From Saprospiraceae bacterium (lineage in GTDB: Bacteria; Bacteroidota; Bacteroidia; Chitinophagales; Saprospiraceae), in NCBI GenBank assembly GCA_016718205.1, contig JADKEB010000031.1, positions 496,001 through 560,000 of the forward strand: 64,000 nt of DNA, given 5' to 3'. Positions 1 through 10,200 of this stretch are shown in pieces (position 1 is the first letter of the stretch; the number at the start of each line of letters is the position of its first letter). The notes beneath the pieces were generated by a model. The model was given only the letters and a program-made list of their open reading frames with translations. It did no database searches and was not told the origin of the DNA. The translations under genes and the position numbers were made by a program.

Positions 1-277
1 TATCTTTGATTTATTGCTTGATAGTGAGACGGTTGGTAAAATTGCCTTAAACTATGACAGAAAAGAGTCAGATATGTCGCACCTTAGTGAATCAGAATTG
101 GAAGATTTAAATACCCAAAATCCCTCATTCAAATTGATTTCAGATACGCAGCAAGCTAATTTATCAGGATCTATCACTGAAAAAGATAAAGGTATAGTCT
201 TGTGGAAGTGGTTTGTTATTTTGGCATTGTTGTTTTTGGCTGCTGAAACTCTTTTGATCAGATTGTTAAAGAATTGA
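1..277 (+). CDS. C-terminal end of a membrane protein (5' part outside the window)
   Basis: The reading frame is open from base 2, so this is the 3' end of a longer gene and the TTG at 14 need not be a start. The visible part is acidic and hydrophilic, followed by one hydrophobic segment (about residues 62-83, WKWFVILALLFLAAETLLI) and a short basic tail, so the protein ends with a C-terminal membrane anchor. C-terminal anchors of this kind occur in BatA/vWA-type Bacteroidetes membrane proteins, but no diagnostic domain is visible here. The next gene starts at the TGATG junction, so the two are probably co-transcribed. Confidence 0.6.
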   Translation, partial: IFDLLLDSETVGKIALNYDRKESDMSHLSESELEDLNTQNPSFKLISDTQQANLSGSITEKDKGIVLWKWFVILALLFLAAETLLIRLLKN

Positions 278-1524
278 TGATGGAGACCTTAGTGAAAAAT
301 GTAACTTTAGTACACCAACCATCAGAATATCATCTGAAGAAGGTGGATATTTTGATTGAAAACGGCATAATTGCTAAAATTGGCCACAACTTGAGTTCAA
401 AAAAATCGACCATCGTTTCAGGCAATAATTTGCACTGTACCATAGGTCTTTGCGATATTGGAACTCATAGCGGTGAACCCGGATTTGAACATAGAGAAAC
501 CATAGATTCTTTGACTAAGGCAGCATTAAAAGGTGGTTTTACATCACTTGTCATTTTTCCTGGAACAAAGCCCATCACCCAAAATAAAAGCCAAATCAGA
601 TATTTGATAAATCATACGGATAGAAATAATGTACAAATACTACCTGTAGGTGCTTTGAGTAAAGACATCAAGGGGCAGGATTTGGCAGAGTTTTTTGATA
701 TGCGTGAGGCAGGAGCAGTTGCTTTTGGAGATGGTTTGGTTTCCGTGCAGGATTCTGGTCTTTTGAGTCGGGCACTTCAGTACGCATCAACTACTGACAA
801 GCTTATCATTCATCATCCGGATGACCACACATTGAGTAGCGGTGGTGAGATGCACGAAGGTGAAACCAGTACCTTACTAGGCATGAAAGGTCAACCTTCC
901 ATATCTGAAATCCATGCTGTACAAAGAGATATTTTATTACTTGAATATAACAATGGAAGGCTACTCATTCACGCCATTTCTGCAAAAGAGTCTATACATG
1001 AAATAAAATCTGCAAAAAAGAAGAGCCTGAAAGTTTTTTGTTCAGTTCCGTACACCAATTTGATTTTTACTGATACAACTCTGATGGACTTTGATCAAAA
1101 CCTGAAAGTTACACCACCATTGAGGTCAGAAAAGGACCGGAAAGCTTTGATCAATGGTTTAAAAGATGATACGATCGATTGTATTATTTCCAACCACATT
1201 CCACTTGATGAAGAAGTTAAAAATCTTGAATTTCCTTATTCAGAATCAGGTGCTTCAGGTATCGAAACATGTTTTGTGGCATGCCTTTCTTATCTGAAAG
1301 ACGAATTAAGTATAGAAAAAATAGTCGAAAAACTCACCGTTAATCCTAGAAAGATACTACATCTGACTGTACCAAAAATCATAGAAGGCGAAAGAGCAGA
1401 TTTGTGTGTCTTTGATACCGACATCTCATGGACCTACGAAAAAAGCGATATATGTTCAAAGTCAAATAATAATCCTTTTTTAGGCAAAAAATTTACATCC
1501 AAAGTCATTTATACTGTTTGTTGA
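277..1524 (+). CDS. Dihydroorotase-like amidohydrolase, probably non-catalytic
   Basis: Amidohydrolase-superfamily protein of about 415 residues in dihydroorotase style: N-terminal beta-sandwich strand, TIM-barrel start, GAVAFGDG segment and a C-terminal 'ERADLCVFD' return to the sandwich. The metal site is altered. Where active enzymes have D-x-H-x-H-x-R-E-P-G, this has D-I-G-T-H-S-G-E-P-G (about residues 60-69), so the first His and the substrate-binding Arg are Gly. The barrel-closing TDHAPH motif reads SNHIPL, replacing the catalytic Asp by Asn. This matches inactive DHOase paralogues (PyrX/PyrC'-type) known to accompany aspartate transcarbamoylase in some bacteria. A second, more canonical DHOase lies at 57791. 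The start is ATG at 277, overlapping the previous stop by one base. Confidence 0.8.
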   Translation: MMETLVKNVTLVHQPSEYHLKKVDILIENGIIAKIGHNLSSKKSTIVSGNNLHCTIGLCDIGTHSGEPGFEHRETIDSLTKAALKGGFTSLVIFPGTKPITQNKSQIRYLINHTDRNNVQILPVGALSKDIKGQDLAEFFDMREAGAVAFGDGLVSVQDSGLLSRALQYASTTDKLIIHHPDDHTLSSGGEMHEGETSTLLGMKGQPSISEIHAVQRDILLLEYNNGRLLIHAISAKESIHEIKSAKKKSLKVFCSVPYTNLIFTDTTLMDFDQNLKVTPPLRSEKDRKALINGLKDDTIDCIISNHIPLDEEVKNLEFPYSESGASGIETCFVACLSYLKDELSIEKIVEKLTVNPRKILHLTVPKIIEGERADLCVFDTDISWTYEKSDICSKSNNNPFLGKKFTSKVIYTVC

Positions 1525-1633
1525 TCGGATTGATGTAGTTAAGAGTAAAATAACAAGTCAAGATGTAAAGGTTATATCATTACAAACCCTTAATTTAAAT
1601 GGAATAGTAAAGTCTGTAATTAAAATTTGATTA

Positions 1634-1667
1634 TTTTCACTCAAACATAAAAATAGAAACATACTCC
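1634..1667. repeat. Decayed end of the AGAGTATGTTTAAA repeat family
   Basis: The stretch containing CTCAAACATAAAAATAG followed by AAACATACTC matches the right-hand end of the full repeat at 19848-20008 with only a few differences. A possible decayed left end (AGAGTAAAA) lies near 1542. It sits in the 193-bp gap between the dihydroorotase-like gene and the outer-membrane protein gene, which otherwise shows nothing recognisable. Confidence 0.5.
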
Positions 1668-1723
1668 GGAATAAATAATATTTTTAACTTTATACCCTAA
1701 AGTCTACAATTGTCGAAGTGAAA

Positions 1724-2527
1724 ATGAAGTATTTAACGCTTTTTCTCTTATTTGTTTCCATTTCAGGATGGACTCAATCGGGTTTTACAAGCTTAGGAGG
1801 TGCTAACTTTCTGGGATTGTCACGAGCTGGAGTAAACTTGGGAGGTATCAAATCCATTTATCTCAATCAGGCTGGCTTGACAGATATTAAAGATCTTGGT
1901 GCAGATATCAGTTTTGAGAGAAGATTTAATCTGGAAGAACTGACGAATATTTCCATTGCAGGAGCTAAGAGTTTCAAATTCGGAACTTTTGGATTGTTGC
2001 TTTCCCATTTTGGATTTACTGAGTATTCAGAACAGAAATTTGGTATATCTTATGCCAAAAAACTTCACCCGAATCTAAGTATAGGCAGCCAATTTGACTT
2101 ATTAAGGTACAATGTCGAAAAGGTAGGAAGTAAAAATTTATTCACAGTTGAACTGGGTATGCAACTGAAATTAAATAAAGAATTTAGTATCGCAACACAT
2201 GTATTCAGCCCCGGAAAGTCCAAAATTACTGATGCAACTGATTTGGGAACACGAGTCAGGCTTGGAGTCATGTACAAACCATCCAATAAAGTATTTATGC
2301 TCATTGAGATGGACAAACTCATATACAGAAAACCTGATTTTAAGATCGGAGTTGGATATAACATGATTCAGGAGGCTCAAATCAATTTAGGAATTAATCC
2401 AACATTAGGTTTTTACAGTTTTGGCTTACATTTCAACTTAAAGAATATATACCGTATCTCTTCAGCAGTCGCCTTAAATGATAATTTAGGCAATTCTCCG
2501 GCATTAAGTCTTCAATACCAAAAATGA
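1724..2527 (+). CDS. Secreted/outer-membrane beta-barrel protein (PorV/PorQ-like style), unknown function
   Basis: About 267 residues with a clear N-terminal signal peptide (MKYLTLFLLFVSISGWTQS). The rest is alternating hydrophobic/polar strands typical of a Bacteroidetes outer-membrane barrel. The opening 'GGANFLGLSRAGVNLGG..SIYLNQAGL' resembles the start of PorV/UPF0164-type barrels, where an N-A-A/N-Q-A-G motif follows the first strand. I cannot assign a specific family. ATG at 1724 is preferred over GTG at 1718 because both give the same signal peptide. It lies 11 bp before the glycosyltransferase on the same strand, so they probably share a transcript. Confidence 0.6.
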   Translation: MKYLTLFLLFVSISGWTQSGFTSLGGANFLGLSRAGVNLGGIKSIYLNQAGLTDIKDLGADISFERRFNLEELTNISIAGAKSFKFGTFGLLLSHFGFTEYSEQKFGISYAKKLHPNLSIGSQFDLLRYNVEKVGSKNLFTVELGMQLKLNKEFSIATHVFSPGKSKITDATDLGTRVRLGVMYKPSNKVFMLIEMDKLIYRKPDFKIGVGYNMIQEAQINLGINPTLGFYSFGLHFNLKNIYRISSAVALNDNLGNSPALSLQYQK

Positions 2528-2537
2528 TCACAAAGTT

Positions 2538-3698
2538 TTGAAGATTCTATTTGTTACATCAAGATTTCCATATCCACTTGACAAAGGAGATAAACTAAGA
2601 GCTTTTTATCAGATAAAGTATCTGAGTGCAGATCATGACATTCATTTGATCAGTATCATTGACGAAGATATGAAGCCAGAATGGCTTGAAGCACTTCAAT
2701 TTTACACTAAGAGTATTACTCTGATCAGGATTACTCCAACTGAAAGAATACTATCGGTATGCGGATCCTTTATTCATGGCTTGCCTATACAAATAGGGTG
2801 GTTCTATAGTAAAAAAATCAAAAATCTAATTCACAGCTTATACCAAGAGATAAATCCTGATCACTGTTTTTGTCAGCTTTTGAGGATGGCAGAATATGCT
2901 AAAGATCTTAAAGGTCCAAAAACCCTTGATTATATGGATGGTTTTGGTACCAGTATGGATCGTAGGGCAAAAATTGTTGGTTTCCCACTCAACATTTTTT
3001 TTAGAATGGAAGCAAAAAGAATGAAGCAATATGAAAAACAAATTGCAAAGAGTTTCGATAACCTGACGATCATATCACAACAGGATAAGTCTTTATTTGA
3101 TTTTCCTGATGCTGAGAGAATGCTAGTTTTGGGTAATGGAATTGACGAATATTTTACAGATTTTCATTGTGAAAATGTTGAAAAGAAATTTGATCTTGTG
3201 TTTGTCGGAAATATGTCATACCTGCCCAATGTTGAATCAGTAAAGTACACAGTCAATGAAATCATGCCACTACTTCCTGAACACTTTAAGTTTTTGATTT
3301 CCGGTACAGATCCATCATCGATAGTAAAATCACTGGCTTCCGAAAGAATCAAGGTCACTGGTCGGGTCAATGACATACGTCTCTCTTATCTTAAAGGCAA
3401 AGTTTTTATTGTGTCTATGTGGTCGGGAACAGGTCAGCAAAATAAAATTTTGGAAGCTTTGGCCCTTGGCATACCATGTGTTACAACTAAAGCAGTCAAT
3501 AATGCGATAGGAGCACAGCCTGATAATGAAATACTTCTTGCAGAGACCAGGGAAGAATTTGTTCAGCAAATATTGCAATTGACATCCAATCCAGCACTAT
3601 ATCAACGGATTGCAGCTCTTGGAAAACAATTTGTAAGAGAAAATTATAGCTGGAAACAAAAAGGTAGGATATTAAATTCTATTTTTGCGGCAAATTAA
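2538..3698 (+). CDS. Glycosyltransferase, GT4-type (TIGR03087-like sugar transferase)
   Basis: 386 residues in the GT-B fold. The N-terminus has the 'ILFVTSRFPYPLDKGDKLRAFYQIKYLS' style opening of exopolysaccharide-associated transferases (TIGR03087-type). A C-terminal nucleotide-sugar half includes VFVGNMSYLPN (about 227-237) and, near the end, 'SGTGQQNKILEALALGIPCVTT', the E-x7-E-like donor-binding region of GT4 enzymes. No membrane segment is seen, so it is presumably cytoplasmic and acts on a lipid-linked or nascent polysaccharide; the substrate cannot be read from sequence. It begins with TTG at 2538. ribBA follows after 7 bp. Confidence 0.82.
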   Translation: MKILFVTSRFPYPLDKGDKLRAFYQIKYLSADHDIHLISIIDEDMKPEWLEALQFYTKSITLIRITPTERILSVCGSFIHGLPIQIGWFYSKKIKNLIHSLYQEINPDHCFCQLLRMAEYAKDLKGPKTLDYMDGFGTSMDRRAKIVGFPLNIFFRMEAKRMKQYEKQIAKSFDNLTIISQQDKSLFDFPDAERMLVLGNGIDEYFTDFHCENVEKKFDLVFVGNMSYLPNVESVKYTVNEIMPLLPEHFKFLISGTDPSSIVKSLASERIKVTGRVNDIRLSYLKGKVFIVSMWSGTGQQNKILEALALGIPCVTTKAVNNAIGAQPDNEILLAETREEFVQQILQLTSNPALYQRIAALGKQFVRENYSWKQKGRILNSIFAAN

Positions 3699-3705
3699 AT
3701 ATACA

Positions 3706-4833
3706 ATGGTAGCAGATAAAGTTCTTACTATACAGCTCAACACTATCTCTGAAGCAATAGAAGATATTAAAAATGGAAAGATCATCATAGTAGTAGATGA
3801 TGAAGATCGGGAAAATGAAGGTGATTTCATATGCGCTGCAGAAAAAATTACCCCTGAATTGATAAATTTTATGGCAAGTCATGGAAGAGGGCTCATTTGT
3901 ACACCTATCCTTGAGCAAAGAGCAAAAGAACTCGATCTTAATCTTATGGTTCAATCCAATACTGCCATGCACAATACAGCATTTACTGTTTCAATAGATT
4001 TGATTGGTCACGGTTGTACTACCGGGATTTCAGCCTATGATCGAGCTACAGGAATTAAAGCACTTATCCATCCGGATACTAAGCCAGAAGACTTTGCGCG
4101 TCCCGGACACATTTTTCCTTTGATTGCAAAACAAGGTGGTGTTTTGCGAAGAACAGGACATACAGAAGCAGCAGTTGATCTCGCAAGGTTGGCCGGATGT
4201 TATCCTGCTGGTGTTCTTGTAGAAATTCTTAATGAAGATGGCTCCATGGCGAGATTGCCACAGCTATTGGAGATAAGCGAAAAATTGGGGATAAAGATCG
4301 TTTCTATAAAAGATCTTGTAGAGTACCGAATGTCCAGAGAGCGATTAGTAAATCTGGAATTTGCGACAGAACTTGAATCATCATATGGAAAATTCTCTGT
4401 AAAAGCTTTTCGCCAAATAACTACAGGAGATATTCATTTAGCATTTGTTATGGGTAAGGTTTACAATGGTGAACCGACATTAGTGAGGGTACATTCCAGT
4501 ACAGAAACGGGTGATGTCTTAGGCATATTATTTGAAGGATATGCAGAGCAACTTTCCAAGTCTCTGCAACTCATAGCTCAAAATCAATCAGGAATTTTGC
4601 TGTTTATGAGACATGGCGAAAAGACTGAATCCATACTTGAAAAACTTAAAACACTGGATAATAATCCTGACAATAACCCAAAAATTTCAGATGAGCAGAG
4701 AGATTTTGGAACAGGTGCTCAAATATTAAGAGAACTTGGGGTTTCAAAAATTAAGTTGATATCCAACCACAAGAAAAAAAGGGTAGGGCTGATAGGCTAT
4801 GGACTGGAAATAGTAGAGAATATCTTGCTGTAG
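3706..4833 (+). CDS. ribB: 3,4-dihydroxy-2-butanone-4-phosphate synthase with a degenerate GTP cyclohydrolase II domain
   Basis: Riboflavin biosynthesis: the N-terminal RibB half makes 3,4-dihydroxy-2-butanone 4-phosphate from ribulose 5-phosphate. Its core motifs are intact: VVDDEDRENEGDF (about 29-41), the TGISAYDRA segment and 'FARPGHIFPL...RRTGHTEAAVDLARLAG'. The C-terminal RibA-like half has the right length but none of the zinc-binding cysteines of GTP cyclohydrolase II (the CxxxxGDxxGSxxCDC region reads STETGDVLGILFEGY), and the QEGRG motif is RHGEK, so it should not hydrolyse GTP. Similar degenerate tails occur in other Bacteroidetes RibB proteins (from memory). ATG at 3706 is chosen over the upstream in-frame TTG at 3685, which lies inside the previous gene. 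Confidence 0.9.
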   Translation: MVADKVLTIQLNTISEAIEDIKNGKIIIVVDDEDRENEGDFICAAEKITPELINFMASHGRGLICTPILEQRAKELDLNLMVQSNTAMHNTAFTVSIDLIGHGCTTGISAYDRATGIKALIHPDTKPEDFARPGHIFPLIAKQGGVLRRTGHTEAAVDLARLAGCYPAGVLVEILNEDGSMARLPQLLEISEKLGIKIVSIKDLVEYRMSRERLVNLEFATELESSYGKFSVKAFRQITTGDIHLAFVMGKVYNGEPTLVRVHSSTETGDVLGILFEGYAEQLSKSLQLIAQNQSGILLFMRHGEKTESILEKLKTLDNNPDNNPKISDEQRDFGTGAQILRELGVSKIKLISNHKKKRVGLIGYGLEIVENILL

Positions 4834-5035
4834 CCTTGTAGAATCAACTTTTGATGATTAATTTTTAACATGACTTGGCATGGCAATGGTTTACATGAGC
4901 TTTCTTAAATATTTGAGAATATTTGCAACCTATTGTCAGCAACTCCATCAGGACCAATTGTGTCTTTTTACGATCTTCAAAAATCAAATTGACTGACTTT
5001 AATCAAACTTGAAAATTCTATATTCGTATAAAATT

Positions 5036-5080
5036 AAAAAGGATAGTAAGATATCTTAATAAAAACTTACTATCCTTTTT
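5036..5080. terminator. Bidirectional terminator between ribB and metK
   Basis: A perfect 15-bp inverted repeat (AAAAAGGATAGTAAG and its complement at 5066-5080) around a 15-nt loop ends in a T run in both directions. It lies between the convergent ribB and metK genes. The rest of the 265-bp gap shows no gene. Confidence 0.85.
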
Positions 5081-5098
5081 TAAAATCTAAATGAAAGA

Positions 5099-6355
5099 TT
5101 ATTTTAGTTTAAATGCTTTTTTAATCTTATCGACATAGTCCAGTTTCTCCCATGTAAAGGTTTCAACTTTTATTGTTTTGACAGTACCGGAACCATCTTT
5201 GAAGGTTACTTCTTTAACTTCTGAATTTCTTCCCATGTGTCCGTAAGCTGCTGCTTCTGAATATATTGGAGTACGCAGCTTCAACCTTTTTTCAATCGCA
5301 TATGGGCGCATGTCAAATAAATCGTAAACTATATTGGCAATTTCACTATCTTTCATTTTGACTTTGGCGGTACCATAGGTATTCACATAGATATTTGTGG
5401 GTTTTGCCACACCAATAGCGTATGAAACCTGTACCAATACTTCACTACAAACTCCGGCAGCGACCAGGTTTTTAGCGATATGTCTCGTAGCATATGCAGC
5501 AGATCTGTCCACTTTACTTGGATCCTTACCAGAGAAAGCTCCTCCGCCATGTGCACCTTTGCCACCATAAGTATCTACAATAATCTTTCTGCCAGTCAAA
5601 CCGGTATCGCCATGCGGACCACCAATCACAAACTTTCCAGTGGGATTGATATGGTAAGTTATGTCATCATTGAAAAGTTTTCGCAACTCAGGCTTAAGCG
5701 TTTTTTTGACTTCAGGAATGACTATACTTATTATATCTTTTCTGATTTCGCTTAGCATGTCTTCATCAGGTCCAAAATCATCGTGCTGTGTGGAAACGAC
5801 GATGCTGTCAATTCTTATAGGTTGATTATCATCAGAATACTCAATAGTAACTTGTGATTTACTATCAGGACGGAGGTATTTCATTTTTTTACCATCCTTC
5901 CTTATATGAGCAAGTGTCTGAAGTATTTTGTGAGACAAATCCAGTGCCAAGGGCATATAATTGTCCGTTTCATTTGTAGCATATCCAAACATCATTCCCT
6001 GGTCACCTGCACCCTGATCTTCCTTCTTTGCACGTTCTACACCTTGATTGATATCAGGTGATTGTTCGTGTATTGCTGACAATACACCACAAGAATGTGC
6101 TTCAAACATATATTCGGATTTTGTATATCCGATTTTTTTAATCACATCTCTTGCTATTTGCTGTACATCAAGATAGGTTTTGGATTTTACTTCACCTGCG
6201 AGCACTACTTGACCAGTGGTTACTAATGTTTCGCATGCGATTTTTGAATTGGGATCAAATGCAAGAAAATGATCTACCAGAGAATCAGATATCTGATCAG
6301 CTACTTTATCCGGATGACCTTCAGAAACCGACTCAGATGTAAACAAATATGGCAT
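5099..6355 (-). CDS. metK: S-adenosylmethionine synthase
   Basis: 418 residues, typical full length for MetK, which makes S-adenosylmethionine from methionine and ATP in the cytoplasm. Family signatures are intact: TSESVSEGHPDK at the N-terminus (GHPDK, residues 13-17), GAGDQGMMFGYA (ATP-binding signature 1), and the glycine-rich GGKGAHGGGAFSGKDPSKVDRSAAY segment in the C-terminal half (signature 2). The ATG at 6355 begins the conserved MPYLFTSESVSEG. It has its own promoter (6383-6415) and a terminator shared with ribB. I saw no SAM riboswitch in its leader. Confidence 0.97.
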   Translation of the reverse strand: MPYLFTSESVSEGHPDKVADQISDSLVDHFLAFDPNSKIACETLVTTGQVVLAGEVKSKTYLDVQQIARDVIKKIGYTKSEYMFEAHSCGVLSAIHEQSPDINQGVERAKKEDQGAGDQGMMFGYATNETDNYMPLALDLSHKILQTLAHIRKDGKKMKYLRPDSKSQVTIEYSDDNQPIRIDSIVVSTQHDDFGPDEDMLSEIRKDIISIVIPEVKKTLKPELRKLFNDDITYHINPTGKFVIGGPHGDTGLTGRKIIVDTYGGKGAHGGGAFSGKDPSKVDRSAAYATRHIAKNLVAAGVCSEVLVQVSYAIGVAKPTNIYVNTYGTAKVKMKDSEIANIVYDLFDMRPYAIEKRLKLRTPIYSEAAAYGHMGRNSEVKEVTFKDGSGTVKTIKVETFTWEKLDYVDKIKKAFKLK

Positions 6356-6382
6356 AATATTTTATTTTTAAATATTCGATTG

Positions 6383-6415
6383 CAAAAGTACAATTATTAA
6401 AATGCATTCACCAAA
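6383..6415 (-). promoter_or_regulatory. Bacteroidetes-type promoter of metK
   Basis: On the minus strand, TTTG (6412-6415) is followed after 21 nt by TACTTTTG (6383-6390). This matches the Bacteroidetes -33 TTTG / -7 TAnnTTTG consensus. The -7 box lies about 28 bp upstream of the metK ATG. Confidence 0.7.
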
Positions 6416-6525
6416 CTATTATTTAAAAAATATATATGAAACAGACAAACACCCTAATTTTTATACTAAAGACGAATGTATATGGCTAAAATTCAGTGGA
6501 TTATTGTGTGAAATACTAATTCAGG

Positions 6526-7134
6526 TTATTTTATTCTGCAATCCAACATTTTTTGCCCTTCCAGATATCCTTCCAGATGATCTCCGATATTTACTTTTCC
6601 AACACCGGCGGGTGTACCTGTAAAGATAAGATCGCCTTTTTGCAAAGTAAAATATCCGGAAATATAATTGATAAGATAACAAAAATTAAATATCAGATCT
6701 TTTGTATTTCCGTCCTGGGTCAAGACTCCGTTTTTCATGAGCTGAAATTTTATACCCAGTGCATCAAATTTTGACTTTTCAATAAAATCTCCGACCACCG
6801 CAGAATTGTCAAATGACTTGGCTAACTCCCATGGATGTCCTTTATCTTTACATTTATCCTGAATATCACGAGCTGTAAAATCAATACCCAATCCCACTGC
6901 ATCGTAATAGTCTTCAGCATATCTTTCTGCGATGGCTTTCCCATTTTTGGATATTTTGAGTACTACTTCCAATTCATAATGCACATTTTCGCTGAAATCC
7001 GGATGATAGAAAGGTTTTCCATCCTTCAATAATGCCGTCGAAGGCTTCATGAATATGATTGGCGATTTTGGGACAGGGTTGTTGAGCTCTTTGGCGTGAT
7101 CGATATAATTGCGACCTATACAGATGATCTTCAT
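6526..7134 (-). CDS. Fumarylacetoacetate hydrolase (FAH) family protein
   Basis: About 202 residues, the length of small single-domain FAH proteins (FAHD1/acylpyruvase or oxaloacetate decarboxylase type). Visible motifs: CIGRNYxDHAKEL at the start, 'PIIFMKPSTAL', 'YELEVVLKI' carrying the metal-ligand E-x-E, 'GIDFTARDIQ', 'WELAKSFDNSAVVG' and the closing 'GDLIFTGTPAGVG'. These are the usual divalent-metal site and acyl-pocket elements; the exact substrate cannot be inferred. The start is placed at the internal ATG (7134), because the longer frame beginning with TTG at 7176 adds 14 residues before the conserved MKIICIGRNY. Confidence 0.9.
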   Translation of the reverse strand: MKIICIGRNYIDHAKELNNPVPKSPIIFMKPSTALLKDGKPFYHPDFSENVHYELEVVLKISKNGKAIAERYAEDYYDAVGLGIDFTARDIQDKCKDKGHPWELAKSFDNSAVVGDFIEKSKFDALGIKFQLMKNGVLTQDGNTKDLIFNFCYLINYISGYFTLQKGDLIFTGTPAGVGKVNIGDHLEGYLEGQKMLDCRIK

Positions 7135-7205
7135 AAAATATTTTAGGGCACAAAATAATATTTTATACTTTCTCAATTATGGTTTTTTGAATTTTATAGG
7201 ACAAA

Positions 7206-10200
7206 TTACTGTCTTTTAATTGTCAAATTATTTTGTACGTCGATGGTACCGGCAGAGTTATATACTGAGTTTCCGCTGGTATTACTTGTACTATCTATAA
7301 ATTCTACATCTTTCAGAATTATATTACCTCCATTATTCAAGAGACATCTTCCATTGATATTGCCTTGGCTACAATTTACATCTACATTTTCAATCGTAAT
7401 TGATTTGCCTGCCATGATTTGAAACAAAGATTGATTATTTATCATTGAGCCATCTATGTTTATATCTGCACCTTGCAGCCCCCTGATTGTTATATTTTTG
7501 TTCAATATAAGTGGTTCTGTTATATTGATAGTGGATGATGGGATGACATTGTCAAGGGTTATGGTTTCTCCATCCATTGCACATTCCAGAGCGTATCTTA
7601 ATGAAAAATCTCCGTCATTTGAAGAATTTGTTACATTGGTACAAATATCTAAAGGAAAGTTTGTAAGTAAGATAGTTTCTGATGGTTCAAGTGTATAGGA
7701 TGAACTGATATTTGAAACTTGCAGTGTCTTCCCATCTATAGCAGATGATCCGTTGTACTTATACCATGTTCCTGTCACATCATAGTAGACTGGAACAGCA
7801 TAACTCGATGTTGTATGCAGATTTGCTATAATTATCGCATGTTTACCCTGATCAGAAGATAAACGCATGATTCTGGGTTTATCTAAGTTATTTGCTCCCA
7901 AATCAATATTCCCATCAACAAGCCCTACGTTTCCATCAGTAAATGTGCTATATATATTGTATTTGTTTCTTATTTGAAATATGTAAGAAATAAACCTATA
8001 CAATTCTCTTCTTTTAGGTTCATCATAATAGTTCCATCTGACTGGCTTTTCACCTGTACGACCATTATAATTGATACTCACTTCATAACCAAGTTCACCA
8101 AATTGCCATAGCATCCGAGTTCCGGGTAGAAACAAATTGAATCCATAAGCTATTTTTAAACGGTCTATCATATTTGCAGTGCTTTTTGTGCCATTAAAAT
8201 ACTGCATCAATTCGTATCCAAGCCTTTCTTCATCATGGCTTTCGCCATAGCTCATCCAATTTTTCTTACTAAAGAATCTTGATGCAGTGCTGTAAATACC
8301 TGATTCATAGATATTAGTATCATCATTGGGGTAGCCTAATATAAACCGTTTTAGATCATTATGATGTCCAACCCCGCTCCACATGAGGATGCCATGATTT
8401 GCTAATACTCTATCTTCATCAGAATTGGCTAAGTGCTCGAAGATCGCTACAGAACCCGGATAAACATTCCACATTCGGTTGACCATTCGTTTTAACAAGT
8501 CAATTCTATCTAAATTATAACTACTTGCCCAATCATCTCCTGATGGAAAATCATTAGGATCTGTTTGACCAAATCCTTTGGTAAAGTCAAACCTAAACCC
8601 ATCAAATTTAAATTCTTTCAACCAATACCCCAAAATAGAGTCCACCATAGTTTGTACATGTTCACTCTCATGATTCCAATCCGCCCCCCAATGGCCTCCA
8701 GGATTTCTGACCATTTTGTGGTTAGAATTAAACCATGGATTGTCATTGGCTGGTTTGTTTTCTGCAGTATTCCAATACATTTTGGCCATTACATTGGAAT
8801 AAAAAGCATGATTTAAAACTACATCATTAAAAACCTGAATTTGTCTTTTATGACACTCATCTATAAATAACTTAAGGTCATTTTCTGTACCATAGGCTTT
8901 GTCTGCTGCAAAATAAAAATTGGGATTGTATCCCCAGCTGCTATTGCCTTCAAACTCTGACACTGGCATCACATGTATAGCATTGATACCCAAACCTTTG
9001 ATATAATCCAACTTACTAATTGCTGCAAGATAAGTCCCTTCTTCAGTAAAATCCCTGAAATGCAGTTCATAAATATTAAGTCTGTCTGTTGTTGGTTTTG
9101 TAAATGGTGGAGCAGTCCAATTGTATTGTTGTTTATTTGTCTGAAGAACAGACGCCCTATCTACGGCTTGGGGTCTGTAACTTATCAACCCCGGATATAT
9201 TGCAGACGAAATTTGATGATCATCTGGGTCAGAAATTTTAAAGGAATAAGGATCAGCCACTCTGATGCTGCCATCAATGAGATATTGAAAGACATATTCC
9301 TGGCCGGGAGTAAGGCCTTCTAAAGTTATCCACCAATAATCTCCACGATCATTTACACCATTGATGACTGTGTCTCTGTTTAATTTATATGCTTCAGAAG
9401 GTGTCCAGTTGTTAAAATCCCCTACCACATATACTACATTCTTAGCCGCAGAAGTATTTGTTCCACCTAATATACCTGTCCCTTTCAGGTATCTGGTATA
9501 TTTTGGCGCATGCAAAACCAAGGTAGCTTTTGTGGCGTCCGATAGATGATAGTTGATCCCTGGCTTAGTTCCTACTGGTTTCGATGCAATATTTACATTG
9601 TTATATCCTTGCAAAACAAAGGTTTTTACTTTTATAATTCCTGAGCCATAATCGGCTGAAATTCTGAATTTTCTTTGGTTAGTGTTTGTTATTGGTAAAC
9701 CATAAGTAAATATCTGATCATTAGTATTACCCGTTACAAGATTTTGGATTAAATTGCCATTCAAGGGATCAATTTCATCAAGTGTCCATATAGCTGGTGA
9801 AAGGGGAGAAGTAACATCAATTGACAATGTACTTCCCACCGGGCTAAATTGCGGATTATTGGATGGTGAAGTTATCTTGAAGTAGTTACCGGGATTTACA
9901 GCATTGTAAAAATTCGAACCATTATTGTCCTCCTTGAGTGTTCCGTCAGCACTTCTAAATAGAAAATTTAAACCAAAAATGTCCTTTTCAGATGGAACAT
10001 TGTAATATGACCTCAAGCCTGCTGTGATATTTATGCTCCAGTTGTTGCCACCAATATTTGTCATCAGACCGATGTTGTTGTCTTGCCCCCAGTTACCAAT
10101 CGTATGGTTAAACGTTGTGGGACTTGATTCGGTACTTGATACTCCTGAATGAAGATAAACTTTTGTAGCTCCTGCTAATGGAGTACCTGTTGCATCAAAT

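Noticed and set aside
5480..5755. Open frame on the plus strand inside metK
   Set aside because: Shadow of the conserved metK coding sequence; no family features and no promoter.
6356..6525. SAM riboswitch in the metK leader
   Set aside because: The -7 box lies only about 28 bp before the ATG, leaving no room for an aptamer in the transcript.
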